Numbered from the stretch's first letter, positions 16,904-25,720 are shown. The stretch: DNA of 44,971 bases from Paracoccaceae bacterium (GCA_030148745.1 JASBSV010000049.1:1-44971); one strand, 5' to 3'. A program made the numbers and translations. Notes: generated from the sequence alone by a model not told the origin.

Positions 16904-18766
16904 ATGCGTTTATCCTCTGCCTTGATTTTTGTTGCCCCTTTTGCTCTGGCCGCTGTCGGCGCGGTCCTGGGGGCCACGGCCGCAGTTCAGGTGATCGAGG
17001 ATCGAAGCCAGTCGGCGGTAACACTGGCCCTGAAAACCGAAGGCCTTGACTGGGCACAGGTATCGACCGACGGGCTTCAGGTGCGCCTGACGGGTACTGC
17101 CCCAAGCGAAGCGCGGCGGTTTCGCGCCCTGACCGTGGCGGGTAAGATCGTGGACGCCGCACGGGTCATCGACAAGCTGGATGTGGTGAACAAAAGCACG
17201 GCCGCGCCGCCGAAGTTTTCGATCGAAGTGCTGCGCAACGACGACGGCGTATCGTTGATCGGTCTGGTACCGGCGCAAACCGATCGCAAGGCGCTGGTGG
17301 CATCGCTTGTCGGGCTTACAGGCGGCGCACAGGTGACCGATCTACTTGAGGTGGCCGATTATCCCACACCTGCCGGCTGGGACGCGGCGCTTGCCTTCGG
17401 GACCGAGGCGATCGGCCAGCTGCCACGCTCGAAAATCTCGATCACCGCCCAGAAGGTCGAGGTGACTGCCGCCGCCGACAGTCGCGAAGCCAAGGCGCAA
17501 TCTGAAAAGGCCCTGAAGAAAAGCGCGCCGCAGGGATTGGACCTGACCATGAAAATCACCGCGCCGCGTCCGGTGATCACGCCGTTTACGCTGCGCTTTA
17601 CGATAGACGCCAAGGGCGCGCGATTTGATGCCTGTTCGGCCGACACGCGCGAGGCGGCCGACCTGATCCTTGCAGCGGCCAAGGACGCCGGCGCCGACCC
17701 CGCCGAAACCTGCACTCTGGGTCTGGGCGCACCATCGCCAAGCTGGGGCAAGGCAGCTGCGGCAGGCATTGCGGCGGTCGCAAAGCTGGGCGGCGGGGCG
17801 GTCACGTTTTCGGACGCCGATATTTCCCTGGTTGCCCCGGCCAGCACTCCGCCGGATCTTTATGACGCTGTCGTGGGCGAATTTGAATCCGGCCTGCCGG
17901 ATGTCTTTTCACTCCACGCCGTGCTGACCGAGAAAGCAAAGGACAAGGGCGCCAAGGCCGGCCCGCCGGAGTTTCTGGCCGTTCGGAGCCCCGAAGGTCA
18001 GGTGCAGCTGCGCGGCCCGATCCCCGCAGATGCCACCAAAGCCGCGATCCAAAGCTTTGCCAAGGCGCGGTTCGGTGCGGAAAATGTCACCTTTGCCACC
18101 CGCACCGACAAGAATTTGCCAAATGGCTGGCCGATCCGCGTTCTTGCCGGGCTTGAGGCGCTGAGCGATCTCAACAACGGCTCGCTTGTGGTTCAGAAGG
18201 ATTTTATCGAGGTGCGCGGCGTTACGGGAAACCCCGACGCCAGCGCCGAAATCTCGCGGCTGCTGTCGGAAAAGCTGGGCGATGCAGAACACCTGAAAAT
18301 CGACGTCTCCTATCAGGAGGCGCTGGATCCGGTGGCGGCATTGCCGACGGGGCCGGAATGCGTCGACAGGCTCAATGCCATTCTGACGGCGGGCAAGATC
18401 AAATTCGATCCCGGCGCCGCAACCTTCGGGCCCGAGGGCCTCAAGACGATCAACCTGATGGCCAAGGTGATGACGGACTGCGCATCCTACCCGATGGAGA
18501 TCGGTGGCTACACCGACAGTCAGGGGCGCGAGATCATGAACCAGAATCTGTCACAGGCCCGTGCCAACGCGGTTCTGAATGCCCTTGCCTCGCGCCGCGT
18601 TCTTACCTCGAACCTGACCGCAAAAGGCTATGGCGAAAGCAACCCGATTGCCGATAATGGTACCGAGGCGGGACGCGAAGAAAACCGCCGGATCGAAATC
18701 AAACTGCTCGAGGCGGCCAAACCAGCCCCGAAAAAGAAAGCGGCACAGACCAATGAACAGAACTGA
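16904..18766 (+). CDS. OmpA-family envelope protein with BON-like repeats
   Basis: A 620-residue exported protein. An N-terminal hydrophobic segment (LSSALIFVAPFALAAVGAVLGA) serves as signal or anchor. The middle contains BON-like alpha/beta repeats (for example LQVRLTGTAPSEARRFRAL and VSLIGLVPAQTDRKALV). The last ~120 residues are an OmpA/MotB peptidoglycan-binding domain: IGGYTDSQGREIMNQNLSQ, then ARANAVLNAL, GYGESNPIADN and GREENRRIEI. It therefore probably tethers the envelope to peptidoglycan. The downstream small membrane protein starts 14 nt inside its 3' end, indicating coupling. Confidence 0.85.
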   Translation: MRLSSALIFVAPFALAAVGAVLGATAAVQVIEDRSQSAVTLALKTEGLDWAQVSTDGLQVRLTGTAPSEARRFRALTVAGKIVDAARVIDKLDVVNKSTAAPPKFSIEVLRNDDGVSLIGLVPAQTDRKALVASLVGLTGGAQVTDLLEVADYPTPAGWDAALAFGTEAIGQLPRSKISITAQKVEVTAAADSREAKAQSEKALKKSAPQGLDLTMKITAPRPVITPFTLRFTIDAKGARFDACSADTREAADLILAAAKDAGADPAETCTLGLGAPSPSWGKAAAAGIAAVAKLGGGAVTFSDADISLVAPASTPPDLYDAVVGEFESGLPDVFSLHAVLTEKAKDKGAKAGPPEFLAVRSPEGQVQLRGPIPADATKAAIQSFAKARFGAENVTFATRTDKNLPNGWPIRVLAGLEALSDLNNGSLVVQKDFIEVRGVTGNPDASAEISRLLSEKLGDAEHLKIDVSYQEALDPVAALPTGPECVDRLNAILTAGKIKFDPGAATFGPEGLKTINLMAKVMTDCASYPMEIGGYTDSQGREIMNQNLSQARANAVLNALASRRVLTSNLTAKGYGESNPIADNGTEAGREENRRIEIKLLEAAKPAPKKKAAQTNEQN

Positions 18767-19082
18767 GTTCATCATAGCGACAGCAATTATCCTTTTCGTG
18801 GCCTTTTCGATGGGGTGGTTCGCCTCATGGCTGGTGAACCGCTTTACCCGCGTGACCCGCGCCGACATCGGCGAGCTGGACAGAATGGCGCAGCAGCTTC
18901 ATGACGCGGAAGAGACGCGCGATCAGGCGATCACCTATCTTCAGCAGCGCGAGGCCGAGATGACCAATCAGCTGCACCAGACCGAGGCGGAATTGACCGC
19001 CGCGATGGACGGGCTCCGCGACGCGCGTCAGGAATCGGAAGAACTGCGCGCTTATATAGAGCGTTCGAACGCCGCCAGCTGA
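18753..19082 (+). CDS. Small membrane-anchored coiled-coil protein
   Basis: A 109-residue protein of unknown function. One N-terminal membrane helix (FIIATAIILFVAFSMGWFASWLV) is followed by a basic turn and a continuous heptad-rich coiled coil (from ELDRMAQQLHDAEETRDQA to the C-terminus). The ATG at 18753 overlaps the OmpA-family gene by 14 nt, so the two are co-translated and may form an envelope complex. The topology (short N-terminus, helix, long polar C-terminus) does not by itself decide which side of the membrane the coil occupies. Confidence 0.75.
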   Translation: MNRTEFIIATAIILFVAFSMGWFASWLVNRFTRVTRADIGELDRMAQQLHDAEETRDQAITYLQQREAEMTNQLHQTEAELTAAMDGLRDARQESEELRAYIERSNAAS

Positions 19083-19094
19083 CCGGGCAGAACG

Positions 19095-19538
19095 TCAGTC
19101 CCAGCGTGACAGTGCGTCTTCGTCCGCCTCCTTGGCCTCGACCCAGCTGGCGCCGCGCCGGGTGATTTCCTTTTTCCAGAAAGGCGCGCGCGATTTCAGG
19201 AAATCCATCAGAAAATCCGCTGCTGCAAAGGCATCCTTGCGGTGGCGTGCGGCGGTGGCGACCATCATGATCACCTCGCCCGGCTCAAGCGCGCCATAGC
19301 GATGAATGACCAGCGCATCCTTCAACGCCCAGCGCGCAACCGCCTTGTCCACCATCGCGCCGATCGCCTGTTTGGTCATCGCCGGGTAATGTTCGATCTC
19401 CAGCCGTTCCAGATCGCCGGTATCATCGCGCACCACGCCCGTAAAACTGACGATCGCGCCAACATCGCCGCGCCGGGTCGAAAACCCGGTCAGCTCGGCC
19501 CCCGGATCGAAAACATCGGGCTGAACCCGGACCGTCAT
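19095..19538 (-). CDS. moaE: Molybdopterin synthase catalytic subunit
   Basis: A 147-residue large subunit that transfers sulfur from the MoaD thiocarboxylate to precursor Z, making molybdopterin. Seen: VGAIVSFTGVVRD, LEIEHYPAMTKQAI, VIHRYGALEPGEVIMMVA, RHRKDAFAAADFLMD and the C-terminal APFWKKEI with the catalytic lysines. It begins 1 nt after the moaD stop codon, so both are made from one message. Confidence 0.96.
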   Translation of the reverse strand: MTVRVQPDVFDPGAELTGFSTRRGDVGAIVSFTGVVRDDTGDLERLEIEHYPAMTKQAIGAMVDKAVARWALKDALVIHRYGALEPGEVIMMVATAARHRKDAFAAADFLMDFLKSRAPFWKKEITRRGASWVEAKEADEDALSRWD

Positions 19539-19539
19539 C

Positions 19540-19788
19540 TCAGCCGCCCGTCATCGGCGGAAAGAAGGCGACTTCGCGCACATCCGCCAAAGATGCATCG
19601 AAATCCGAAAGTTCCTGATCCAGCGCCACGCGAAGCGCCGAAGTATCGGCAAAGGCAGCGGCGTAACGCTCTTCGCGCGCCGAAAGCTCGGCCACAAGAT
19701 CGGCAACTGTCTGCGCGCCCGTTTCTACCTTTTCCGAAGGCAGGCCGATGCGTTCACGGACCCATGCGAAATACAAAACGTCGATCAT
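19540..19788 (-). CDS. moaD: Molybdopterin synthase sulfur carrier subunit
   Basis: An 82-residue ubiquitin-fold sulfur carrier. It starts IDVLYFAWVRERIGLP and ends with the obligatory Gly-Gly (FFPPMTGG) that is adenylylated and thiocarboxylated. Its start overlaps the pgsA stop by 4 nt (ATGA) and its stop is 1 nt before moaE, giving a tightly packed pgsA-moaD-moaE unit. Confidence 0.95.
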   Translation of the reverse strand: MIDVLYFAWVRERIGLPSEKVETGAQTVADLVAELSAREERYAAAFADTSALRVALDQELSDFDASLADVREVAFFPPMTGG

Positions 19789-20450
19789 GTCTCATCTCTC
19801 AGATGCGGAAGCGCCTTGCGGAAATAATCCAGCCCGGTGACCAGCGTCAGCGCGGCGGCGACCCACAACAGGATGATCCCCACCGTCCAGCTGTAAAGAT
19901 AGCCGTCATATATCAGCCGCAGCCCCAATGGATCATCTTCCTTGCCATTCAGGATCCCGCTGACGGTTCCGTCGTCCATTCCGAATGTCCACATTACAAG
20001 ATAATGCTCGAACACGCCCTGCGCAAACAGAACGGCGATGGCGATCATCTGTGCCGTGGTCTTCCACTTGGCCAGCTTGGTGACTTTCAAAGTCCCCGCC
20101 GTATCGCCCAGAAACTCGCGCAGGCCCGAAACGAAAACCTCGCGAAACAGGATCACAGTCGCCGGCAACAGGATCCAGGGGTTCATACCCGAAAGCGCCG
20201 TGAGAACCGCAATGGCAATGATCACCATCGCCTTGTCGGCAATCGGATCCAGCATGGCGCCGAATTTCGATTCCTGCTTCCAGGCGCGGGCGAGGTAACC
20301 GTCGAAAAAATCCGTCACGGCAGCGCTGACAAACAAGGCAAGCGCATACCAATCCGCCCAGGGGCGTGCAAAATACAGAAACATGACGGCAACGCCAGGC
20401 GCCGCGAAAAGGCGCAGAACCGTCAGCGTATTCGGCAGATTCCACATCAT
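19785..20450 (-). CDS. pgsA: CDP-diacylglycerol-glycerol-3-phosphate 3-phosphatidyltransferase
   Basis: A 221-residue membrane enzyme making phosphatidylglycerol phosphate. The CDP-alcohol phosphatidyltransferase motif is seen as VTDFFDGYLARAWKQESKFGAMLDPIADK. The N-terminus MWNLPNTLTVLRLFAAPG is typical. Two ATGs are adjacent (20450 and 20447) and either could be used. A loop after the fifth helix (MDDGTVSGILNGKEDDPLGLRLIYD) makes it slightly longer than the E. coli protein. Confidence 0.95.
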   Translation of the reverse strand: MMWNLPNTLTVLRLFAAPGVAVMFLYFARPWADWYALALFVSAAVTDFFDGYLARAWKQESKFGAMLDPIADKAMVIIAIAVLTALSGMNPWILLPATVILFREVFVSGLREFLGDTAGTLKVTKLAKWKTTAQMIAIAVLFAQGVFEHYLVMWTFGMDDGTVSGILNGKEDDPLGLRLIYDGYLYSWTVGIILLWVAAALTLVTGLDYFRKALPHLRDET

Positions 20451-20469
20451 GGCTTTTGTCTAGCGGGGA

Positions 20470-20568
20470 TCAGCGGTCGGCACCAGCCTGAGAAACGCCG
20501 ACCTTGCCTTTGCGGCGCAGTTTCTGGTTGGGCATGGCATTACGGCGCGGCGATCGCTGTTGTGACAT
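20470..20568 (-). CDS. Putative 32-residue basic peptide between uvrC and pgsA
   Basis: A short minus-strand frame starting at the ATG at 20568 encodes 32 residues, nearly a third Arg or Lys (starts MSQQRSPRRNAMP, then QKLRRKGKVGVSQAGADR). A GGAG sits 9 nt upstream of the ATG. It lies in the 160-bp space between uvrC and pgsA in the same direction, so it would be transcribed with them. No function is recognised. The composition resembles RNA-binding or ribosomal tails. Its reality rests on the ribosome site and position only. Confidence 0.4.
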   Translation of the reverse strand: MSQQRSPRRNAMPNQKLRRKGKVGVSQAGADR

Positions 20569-20613
20569 GAGGGCAATCTCCGGCGGCTGATGCCGGGCGG
20601 ACCATATGCAATA

Positions 20614-22473
20614 TCAGCCCTTTTCATGAAAATACTCGTATATGCATTCGGCCAGCTTATCAGAAACCCCCTCAACGGCCTTCAAATCTGCCAATCCGGC
20701 GCGGCTCACCGCCTTGGCGCTTCCAAAATGGCTGAGCAATGCGCGTTTGCGTGTGGCCCCCACACCCGGCACCTTATCCAGCGGCGATGCCCCGACCGCC
20801 TTGGACCGTTTGGCACGGTGGGTTCCGATCGCAAATCGATGCGCCTCATCGCGCATTCGCTGGATGAAATAGAGAACCGGATCGTTATGGCGCAGGGCCA
20901 TGACCCTTTTACCGATGCGGTGAAACTCTTCCTTGCCGGCGTCCCGGTCGATGCCTTTGGCCACGCCGATCATCGCGATGTCCTCGACCCCCAGCTCGGA
21001 CAGAATTTCGTGAACCGCGCTGACCTGCCCGGCGCCGCCGTCGATCAGCAGAAGGTCGGGCCAGACCCCCGATGTTCGGTCCGGGTCCTCTTTGATCAGC
21101 CGTTTGAGGCGGCGGGTCAGAACCTCTTTCATCATCCCGAAATCATCACCGGGCGTCAGATCATCGCCCTTGATGTTGAACTTGCGGTACTGGCTTTTGA
21201 TGAAACCGTCCGGCCCGGCCACAATCATCGCCCCCACGGCATCGGTGCCCTGAATGTGCGAGTTGTCGTAAACCTCGATCCGTCGCGGCGGCGCTTCCAG
21301 ATCAAAGGCCTCGGCCACTCCGGCCAGTAATTTCGCCTGGGTCGCCGTTTCGGCCATTTTGCGCGCCAGACTTTCGCGGGCGTTTCTCAGGGCATTGGCG
21401 ATCAGTTCGGCCTTTTCACCACGTTGCGGCACGCTAACCTCAACCTTGCGCCCGACCTTTTGGGTAAGCGCGTCTTCCATCAGATCCCTGTTTTCGATGT
21501 CATCGGATAACAGGATCAGCCGGGGCGGCTGTTTGTTGTCGTAAAACTGGCCAACGAATGCTTCGAGCACCTCGGCAGCGCCCGCACCAGAGCCTGTGCG
21601 CGGATAATAATCGCGGTTGCCCCAGTTCTGATTGGCGCGAATGAAAAAGACCTGAACACAGGCCTGACCGCCATCCATATAAAGCGCGATCACATCCGCC
21701 TCGGTCACACCGCGCGGATTGATGCCCTGACTTTGCTGAACCTGCGTCAACGCCTTGATCCGGTCGCGCAGGGCCGCAGCGCGCTCGAACTCCAGCGCCT
21801 CGCTCGCCTGCTGCATCTCTTCGGCCAGCCGAGCCTGCACCTTGGTCGACCTTCCCTGCAGGAACCTTTCGGCGTCGGTCACCAGCCGCGCATATTCCGG
21901 CCCGTCGATATACCCCACGCAAGGCGCCGAACACCGCTTGATCTGATAGAGAAGACAGGGGCGCGTCCGGCTTTCAAACGTGCTGTCCGAACAGTTCCGC
22001 AGCAGGAAGACCTTTTGCAGCTGATTAAGCGTCCGGTTGACCGCACCGGCGCTGGCAAAGGGGCCGTAATAATTGCCTTTCTCATTCTTGCGTCCCCGGT
22101 GCTTCTTGATTTGCGGAAAGTCATGCGCGTGGCTGACAAGGATATTGGGAAAGCTTTTGTCATCGCGCAAAAGCACATTGTAGCGCGGCTTTAGCTGCTT
22201 GATCAGGTTCTGCTCAAGCAGCAGCGCTTCGGTTTCGGTGCGGGTTGTCAGAAACATCATCGAAGATGTTTCGCTGATCATCCGCGCTATCCGCGCCGAA
22301 TGCCCCGTCGGCCGCGCATAAGACGAAACCCGCGCCCTCAGATTTCGCGCCTTCCCGACATAAAGCACGCGGCTTTCGTCATCGAGCATCCGGTAAACCC
22401 CCGGAGACGCATCAATCGTCTTCAGATAAGATTGAATAACCTCATGACCCTTGAGGGGGCTTGCCTGTGTCAT
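20614..22473 (-). CDS. uvrC: Excinuclease ABC subunit C
   Basis: A 619-residue dual-incision nuclease of nucleotide excision repair. Domains in order are GIY-YIG (SPGVYRML...[18 protein letters not shown], about 20-100), cysteine-rich centre ([19 protein letters not shown]), UVR/UvrB-binding helix pair ([20 protein letters not shown]), RNase H-like nuclease ([32 protein letters not shown]) and a C-terminal helix-hairpin-helix ([18 protein letters not shown]). The ATG at 22473 gives a short, family-like leader; the frame extends 13 codons further upstream without support. Confidence 0.96.
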   Translation of the reverse strand: MTQASPLKGHEVIQSYLKTIDASPGVYRMLDDESRVLYVGKARNLRARVSSYARPTGHSARIARMISETSSMMFLTTRTETEALLLEQNLIKQLKPRYNVLLRDDKSFPNILVSHAHDFPQIKKHRGRKNEKGNYYGPFASAGAVNRTLNQLQKVFLLRNCSDSTFESRTRPCLLYQIKRCSAPCVGYIDGPEYARLVTDAERFLQGRSTKVQARLAEEMQQASEALEFERAAALRDRIKALTQVQQSQGINPRGVTEADVIALYMDGGQACVQVFFIRANQNWGNRDYYPRTGSGAGAAEVLEAFVGQFYDNKQPPRLILLSDDIENRDLMEDALTQKVGRKVEVSVPQRGEKAELIANALRNARESLARKMAETATQAKLLAGVAEAFDLEAPPRRIEVYDNSHIQGTDAVGAMIVAGPDGFIKSQYRKFNIKGDDLTPGDDFGMMKEVLTRRLKRLIKEDPDRTSGVWPDLLLIDGGAGQVSAVHEILSELGVEDIAMIGVAKGIDRDAGKEEFHRIGKRVMALRHNDPVLYFIQRMRDEAHRFAIGTHRAKRSKAVGASPLDKVPGVGATRKRALLSHFGSAKAVSRAGLADLKAVEGVSDKLAECIYEYFHEKG

Positions 22474-22783
22474 GCTTCTGGATGCTCTGATTCCCTGCCC
22501 CGCTGCAACCATAGTTCGCGCGAGACAAGGGAAAACATATCAACGGTTTCTGTGGATAAATCTGGTGACAACTAATCGCCCTCGCGATTTTCTTCTTGTT
22601 TTCAGGCGGCTTCAATGAATTGCCTAATTTTTAGGCACTTCTGTAACTATTTGTTATTTCATGATATTTTTTCAAGCTGTCGCAAATCACTGAAAACATT
22701 AAAAAAATCGTAACGGTTTTGTGACAGTTCGAACTCCCGGTGTACAATCCCACGCCAAAGCGGCGCGAAACCCGATCGCCGGG
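22474..22783. other. 310-bp AT-rich gap upstream of uvrC, no gene seen
   Basis: This is the largest gene-free stretch in the window and is clearly richer in A+T than its surroundings. It holds one perfect DnaA-box sequence (TGTGGATAA, 22551-22559) and a 7-bp perfect inverted repeat TGCCTAA-TTT-TTAGGCA (22621-22637) without a following T-run. As both flanking genes read leftwards, it should carry the uvrC promoter and the end of the SDR transcript. No open frame with a ribosome site and no tRNA or recognised RNA fold was found. Confidence 0.6.
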
Positions 22784-23563
22784 CTACTCTCCGCCCAGAA
22801 TATCCGGCGTCTGCCAACTCAGGTGTTGCCCCCCGTCCGGGCAGATCAACTGACCGGTGACGGCTGGCGAATCCAGAAAAAAACCAAGCGCGCGCAGGAT
22901 ATCATCAGGGTTCGATCCGCGTTTCAGAACGGTTCCCGCCCTTTGCTTCGCGAAATGCGTCTTTGACTGACGCTCACCGATGATCGTCGGCCCCGGCCCG
23001 ATCGCGTTAACCCGGATGTTGGGCGCCAGCGCCCGCGCGGCCGTCTGAGTGAACGCCCAAAGCCCCATCTTGGCAATCGTGTAACTCATGAATTCGGGCG
23101 TCAGCTTGCGAACCCTCTGGTCCACCATATTTACGACCAGCGCCTGCGCCAGCAGCTCACCATTATCGTCCGTGACAGCGCCGGGGGCCTGCGCCGCGAA
23201 GTTCTGCGTCAGCACAAAGGGCGCACGCAGGTTCGAGCCAAGATGCCTGTCCCAGCTTTCGCGTGTTGCACTCTCAAGGGTGTCATACTCAAAGATCGAC
23301 GCATTGTTGATCAGAACGCTCAGCGGCCCGCCCAGCGCCCGGGCTGCGCGATCAACCAATGTCTGGGTCGCGCCCTCGTCCAGCAGGTCGGCCTGTAATG
23401 CCACCGCCTTGCGGTCAAGCCCGGCTATCTCCCCGGCAACGCCTTCCGCCTCGCTTACCGAGGTCGCATAATGAACCGCGACATCAAACCCCTGCCGCGC
23501 CAGGTAAAGGGCCATCTCGCGACCCAGGCGTTTTCCCGCTCCGGTAACCAGCGCTTTTTTCAT
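22784..23563 (-). CDS. SDR-family oxidoreductase, FolM/pteridine-reductase-like
   Basis: A 259-residue short-chain dehydrogenase. The Rossmann cofactor motif is TGAGKRLG at about 7-14, followed by VLINNASIF and the catalytic SYTIAK (Tyr-x-x-x-Lys). The segment NMVDQRVRKLTPEF, the IRVNAIGPGPT after it, and the end ICPDGGQHL resemble FolM (dihydromonapterin/dihydrofolate reductase) and PTR1. Pteridine reduction is therefore the best guess but is inferred. It lies 9 bp downstream of the Ca2+/cation exchanger gene on the same strand. Confidence 0.85.
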   Translation of the reverse strand: MKKALVTGAGKRLGREMALYLARQGFDVAVHYATSVSEAEGVAGEIAGLDRKAVALQADLLDEGATQTLVDRAARALGGPLSVLINNASIFEYDTLESATRESWDRHLGSNLRAPFVLTQNFAAQAPGAVTDDNGELLAQALVVNMVDQRVRKLTPEFMSYTIAKMGLWAFTQTAARALAPNIRVNAIGPGPTIIGERQSKTHFAKQRAGTVLKRGSNPDDILRALGFFLDSPAVTGQLICPDGGQHLSWQTPDILGGE

Positions 23564-23572
23564 CCGCCATTC

Positions 23573-24535
23573 CTAACCCAGAACCGCAATCACATAAATC
23601 ACATAAAGCACCGATAGCACGCCCCCCCAGACGCGGGTCAAATGCCAGCCCCACAGGACAAACGGCGCCAGCAAAAGCGAGGCGCCCAGCATGACCCAGA
23701 CATCAAACCGCAGGATTTCAGGGCTGACCGGTATGCGGCCAACAAAGCTTGAAATCCCGATAATCGCCAGAAGGTTGAACATATTCGACCCGATGACATT
23801 GCCCAACACCACATCCGCCTGCCGCCGGAACGCCGCCATCACCGTCGTCGCAAGCTCAGGCAGTGACGTACCGACCGCCACCAGCGTCAGACCGATCGCC
23901 GTCTCGGACACCCCGAAGTCGCGGGCAATATTGACCGAACTTTCGACCAGAATATTGGCGCCGAATGGCAAGCCGATCAGACCCAGCAACAAGAACATGC
24001 CAACCTTCCACACCGGCATGTCGGGATCGGCGCCCTCGATCTCCTCATCACCAGCGGGTGCACAGGCAAGCGCGGCCTTCTCGGCACTACGATGCCGCTT
24101 TGCGTCCCGAAACGCATCGCCCAGAACAAAGGCCAGCGCCGCCAAAAAGATCGTGCCATGCACCCATGTGATTGGCCCCAGAAAGGCGACCGCGATAAAA
24201 AGCAGTGTCGCAATGATCATGAACCAATAGGTTTTCGCCGTCTTGCAATGACCTGTCGCAATCGGCGCCATAACCGCCGGCAAGCCCAGAACCAGCAGGA
24301 TATTGGCCGTGTTCGAGCCGATGACATTGCCCAGCGCAAGGCCGGGCACGCCCTCATGTATCGCACTGACCGACACCAACAACTCGGGCGCCGAGGTTCC
24401 GAAAGCCACCACGGTCAGGCTGACAATGAGCGCCGGAATTCCCAGCCGCAGCGAAAGATTGACCGCCCCCTTTACCAAAGCGTCGCCCGCCAGCAGCAGG
24501 ATAATCAATCCCAGACCGACAAAGACCCAATCCAT
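23573..24535 (-). CDS. Calcium/sodium antiporter (CaCA family, YrbG-like)
   Basis: A 320-residue cation/Ca2+ exchanger of the inner membrane with about ten helices. Both inverted alpha-repeats are visible: GTSAPELLVSVSA with GNVIGSNTANILLV in the first half and GTSLPELATTVMA with GNVIGSNMFNLLA in the second, carrying the acidic ion-binding residues. A hydrophilic loop (about 175-205, acidic) joins the halves. The ATG at 24535 shares one base with the stop of the upstream zinc-ribbon gene (TGATG), so the longer open frame is not used. Confidence 0.92.
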   Translation of the reverse strand: MDWVFVGLGLIILLLAGDALVKGAVNLSLRLGIPALIVSLTVVAFGTSAPELLVSVSAIHEGVPGLALGNVIGSNTANILLVLGLPAVMAPIATGHCKTAKTYWFMIIATLLFIAVAFLGPITWVHGTIFLAALAFVLGDAFRDAKRHRSAEKAALACAPAGDEEIEGADPDMPVWKVGMFLLLGLIGLPFGANILVESSVNIARDFGVSETAIGLTLVAVGTSLPELATTVMAAFRRQADVVLGNVIGSNMFNLLAIIGISSFVGRIPVSPEILRFDVWVMLGASLLLAPFVLWGWHLTRVWGGVLSVLYVIYVIAVLG

Positions 24536-24717
24536 CAGGAGCGGCCCTTTTTGCAGGCGCAAGGCCCTTTGCCGATCAGAAACCTGCCGCAGTCGGGGCA
24601 TTTGCCCGTCCTGCCCCGCCCGGGCACACGCAGCCGCCCGAACATGGCCAGCACAAGCATCCCGATCAGAAACAGGCTGACGATCTTGAGGATCATGTCA
24701 AAGTCCGAAACGCGCAT
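24535..24717 (-). CDS. Small membrane protein with zinc-ribbon tail
   Basis: A 60-residue protein of unknown function: an N-terminal membrane helix (ILKIVSLFLIGMLVLAMFG), a basic linker, then GKCPDCGRFLIGKGPCAC, a CxxC...CxC pattern that should bind zinc. The ATG at 24717 has GAGGAG 10 nt upstream and lies inside the 3' end of the S49 peptidase gene. The stop shares a base with the exporter start. Coupling on both sides argues that it is real and co-translated. A TTG at 24735 would add six residues. Confidence 0.75.
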   Translation of the reverse strand: MRVSDFDMILKIVSLFLIGMLVLAMFGRLRVPGRGRTGKCPDCGRFLIGKGPCACKKGRS

Positions 24718-25492
24718 ATTGGGCGCGCTCCTCAATCCCGTCCAGCGCCTCGGATACGATCTTCACACCGAAACGCGACAAGAGCCCCTTGCGCCGCCCG
24801 AAGTTCTGGAATTTCACCTTCTCGCCGAAAATTTCCTTCATTCTGGGCACCATATGGCCAATCCCATCGGCCAGTCCCACCTCGACCGCCTTCTCGCCAA
24901 CCCAGATCTCGCCGGTGAACAGATCGCGCCCCGATTGCAGCTTTTCGCCCCGCCGCTCACGGATATGCGCCTTGAAGGTGTCATGGATATCGCTCAGCAT
25001 CTCTTTCAACCGTTTCACATCCGCGGGTTTCTCGGCCTGAAACGGATCCAGCATGCTCTTGGATTTACCCGCCGTATAGACGCGCCGCTCGATCCCGTGA
25101 CGCCCGATAAGCTCGGAAAATCCAAATTGCGAGGAAATGACCCCGATCGAGCCGACTACCGACGAAGGGTCTACCCAAATCTCATCGGCCGCCACGGCAA
25201 GCCAATATCCACCCGAGGCCGCCACATCCTCCACAAATGCATAGACCGGCACCTTTTTTTCTTCGCTCAGCCGCCGTATCCGCGCCCCAATCAGCGACGA
25301 TTGCACCGGCGAGCCTCCGGGCGAGTTGATCACCAACGCCACCGCCGCCGGCTTGCGCCGCCGAAAAGCCTTTTCCAGAACGGGGCCGATGCCCGCATCA
25401 TTCAATCCGCGTCCCGACGCCGCGATAACGCCCGACAGGCGTACAACCGACACCGTGGGACTTGATTTCATAAAGGGGATCCAGCGCTGCAT
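24698..25492 (-). CDS. S49-family serine peptidase (SppA/SohB-like)
   Basis: A 264-residue signal-peptide-peptidase-family protein. Seen are LVINSPGGSPVQSSLI (oxyanion region), FVEDVAASGGYWLAVAADEI with the catalytic serine, and VYTAGKSKSMLDPF carrying the lysine of the Ser-Lys dyad. It has a single catalytic domain and no clear transmembrane anchor, shorter than E. coli SppA. The ATG at 25492 (MQRWIPFMKSSPTVSVVRL) is the family-like start but lacks a good ribosome site; the frame is open 40 codons further upstream. It overlaps the zinc-ribbon gene. Confidence 0.88.
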   Translation of the reverse strand: MQRWIPFMKSSPTVSVVRLSGVIAASGRGLNDAGIGPVLEKAFRRRKPAAVALVINSPGGSPVQSSLIGARIRRLSEEKKVPVYAFVEDVAASGGYWLAVAADEIWVDPSSVVGSIGVISSQFGFSELIGRHGIERRVYTAGKSKSMLDPFQAEKPADVKRLKEMLSDIHDTFKAHIRERRGEKLQSGRDLFTGEIWVGEKAVEVGLADGIGHMVPRMKEIFGEKVKFQNFGRRKGLLSRFGVKIVSEALDGIEERAQYARFGL

Positions 25493-25637
25493 GGTTAGGG
25501 ATGTAAAGCCGCCGATGGCCGGTAACAAGGCAGGGCCGTCGCTTTTGAGGAATGTTCTGTTGCGCTGTCGCCACGTCTTGCAGCGAAAGCCACTCCAGAC
25601 CACTGGCACCAAATGTAAAATCTGACGCCAGCCGGCA

Positions 25638-25658
25638 TTCTTCTTTGCCCAAATACTC
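25638..25658 (+). repeat. Short intergenic repeat, copy 2
   Basis: The second copy of TTCTTCTTTGC-N2-AAATACTC (first at 13139-13159) lies in the 228-bp gap between the glpK 3' end and the S49 peptidase start. On the minus strand it reads GAGTATTT-N2-GCAAAGAAGAA downstream of glpK. The remainder of the gap shows no convincing gene. Confidence 0.45.
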
Positions 25659-25720
25659 TCGCCGAAGGCACAGCCCGGAAGCGCCTGAAAAGATCAGATC
25701 AGCGACAGCGCCCCCTGCCT

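Noticed and set aside
22551-22559. DnaA box as a sign of a replication origin
   Set aside because: Only one clear box was found and no dnaA, hemE, parAB or rpmH-type neighbours are present. It is kept only as a possible regulatory site.
24092-25465. 457-codon plus-strand open frame across the cation exchanger and S49 peptidase genes
   Set aside because: It runs antisense through three supported genes and encodes Arg/His-rich low-complexity sequence.
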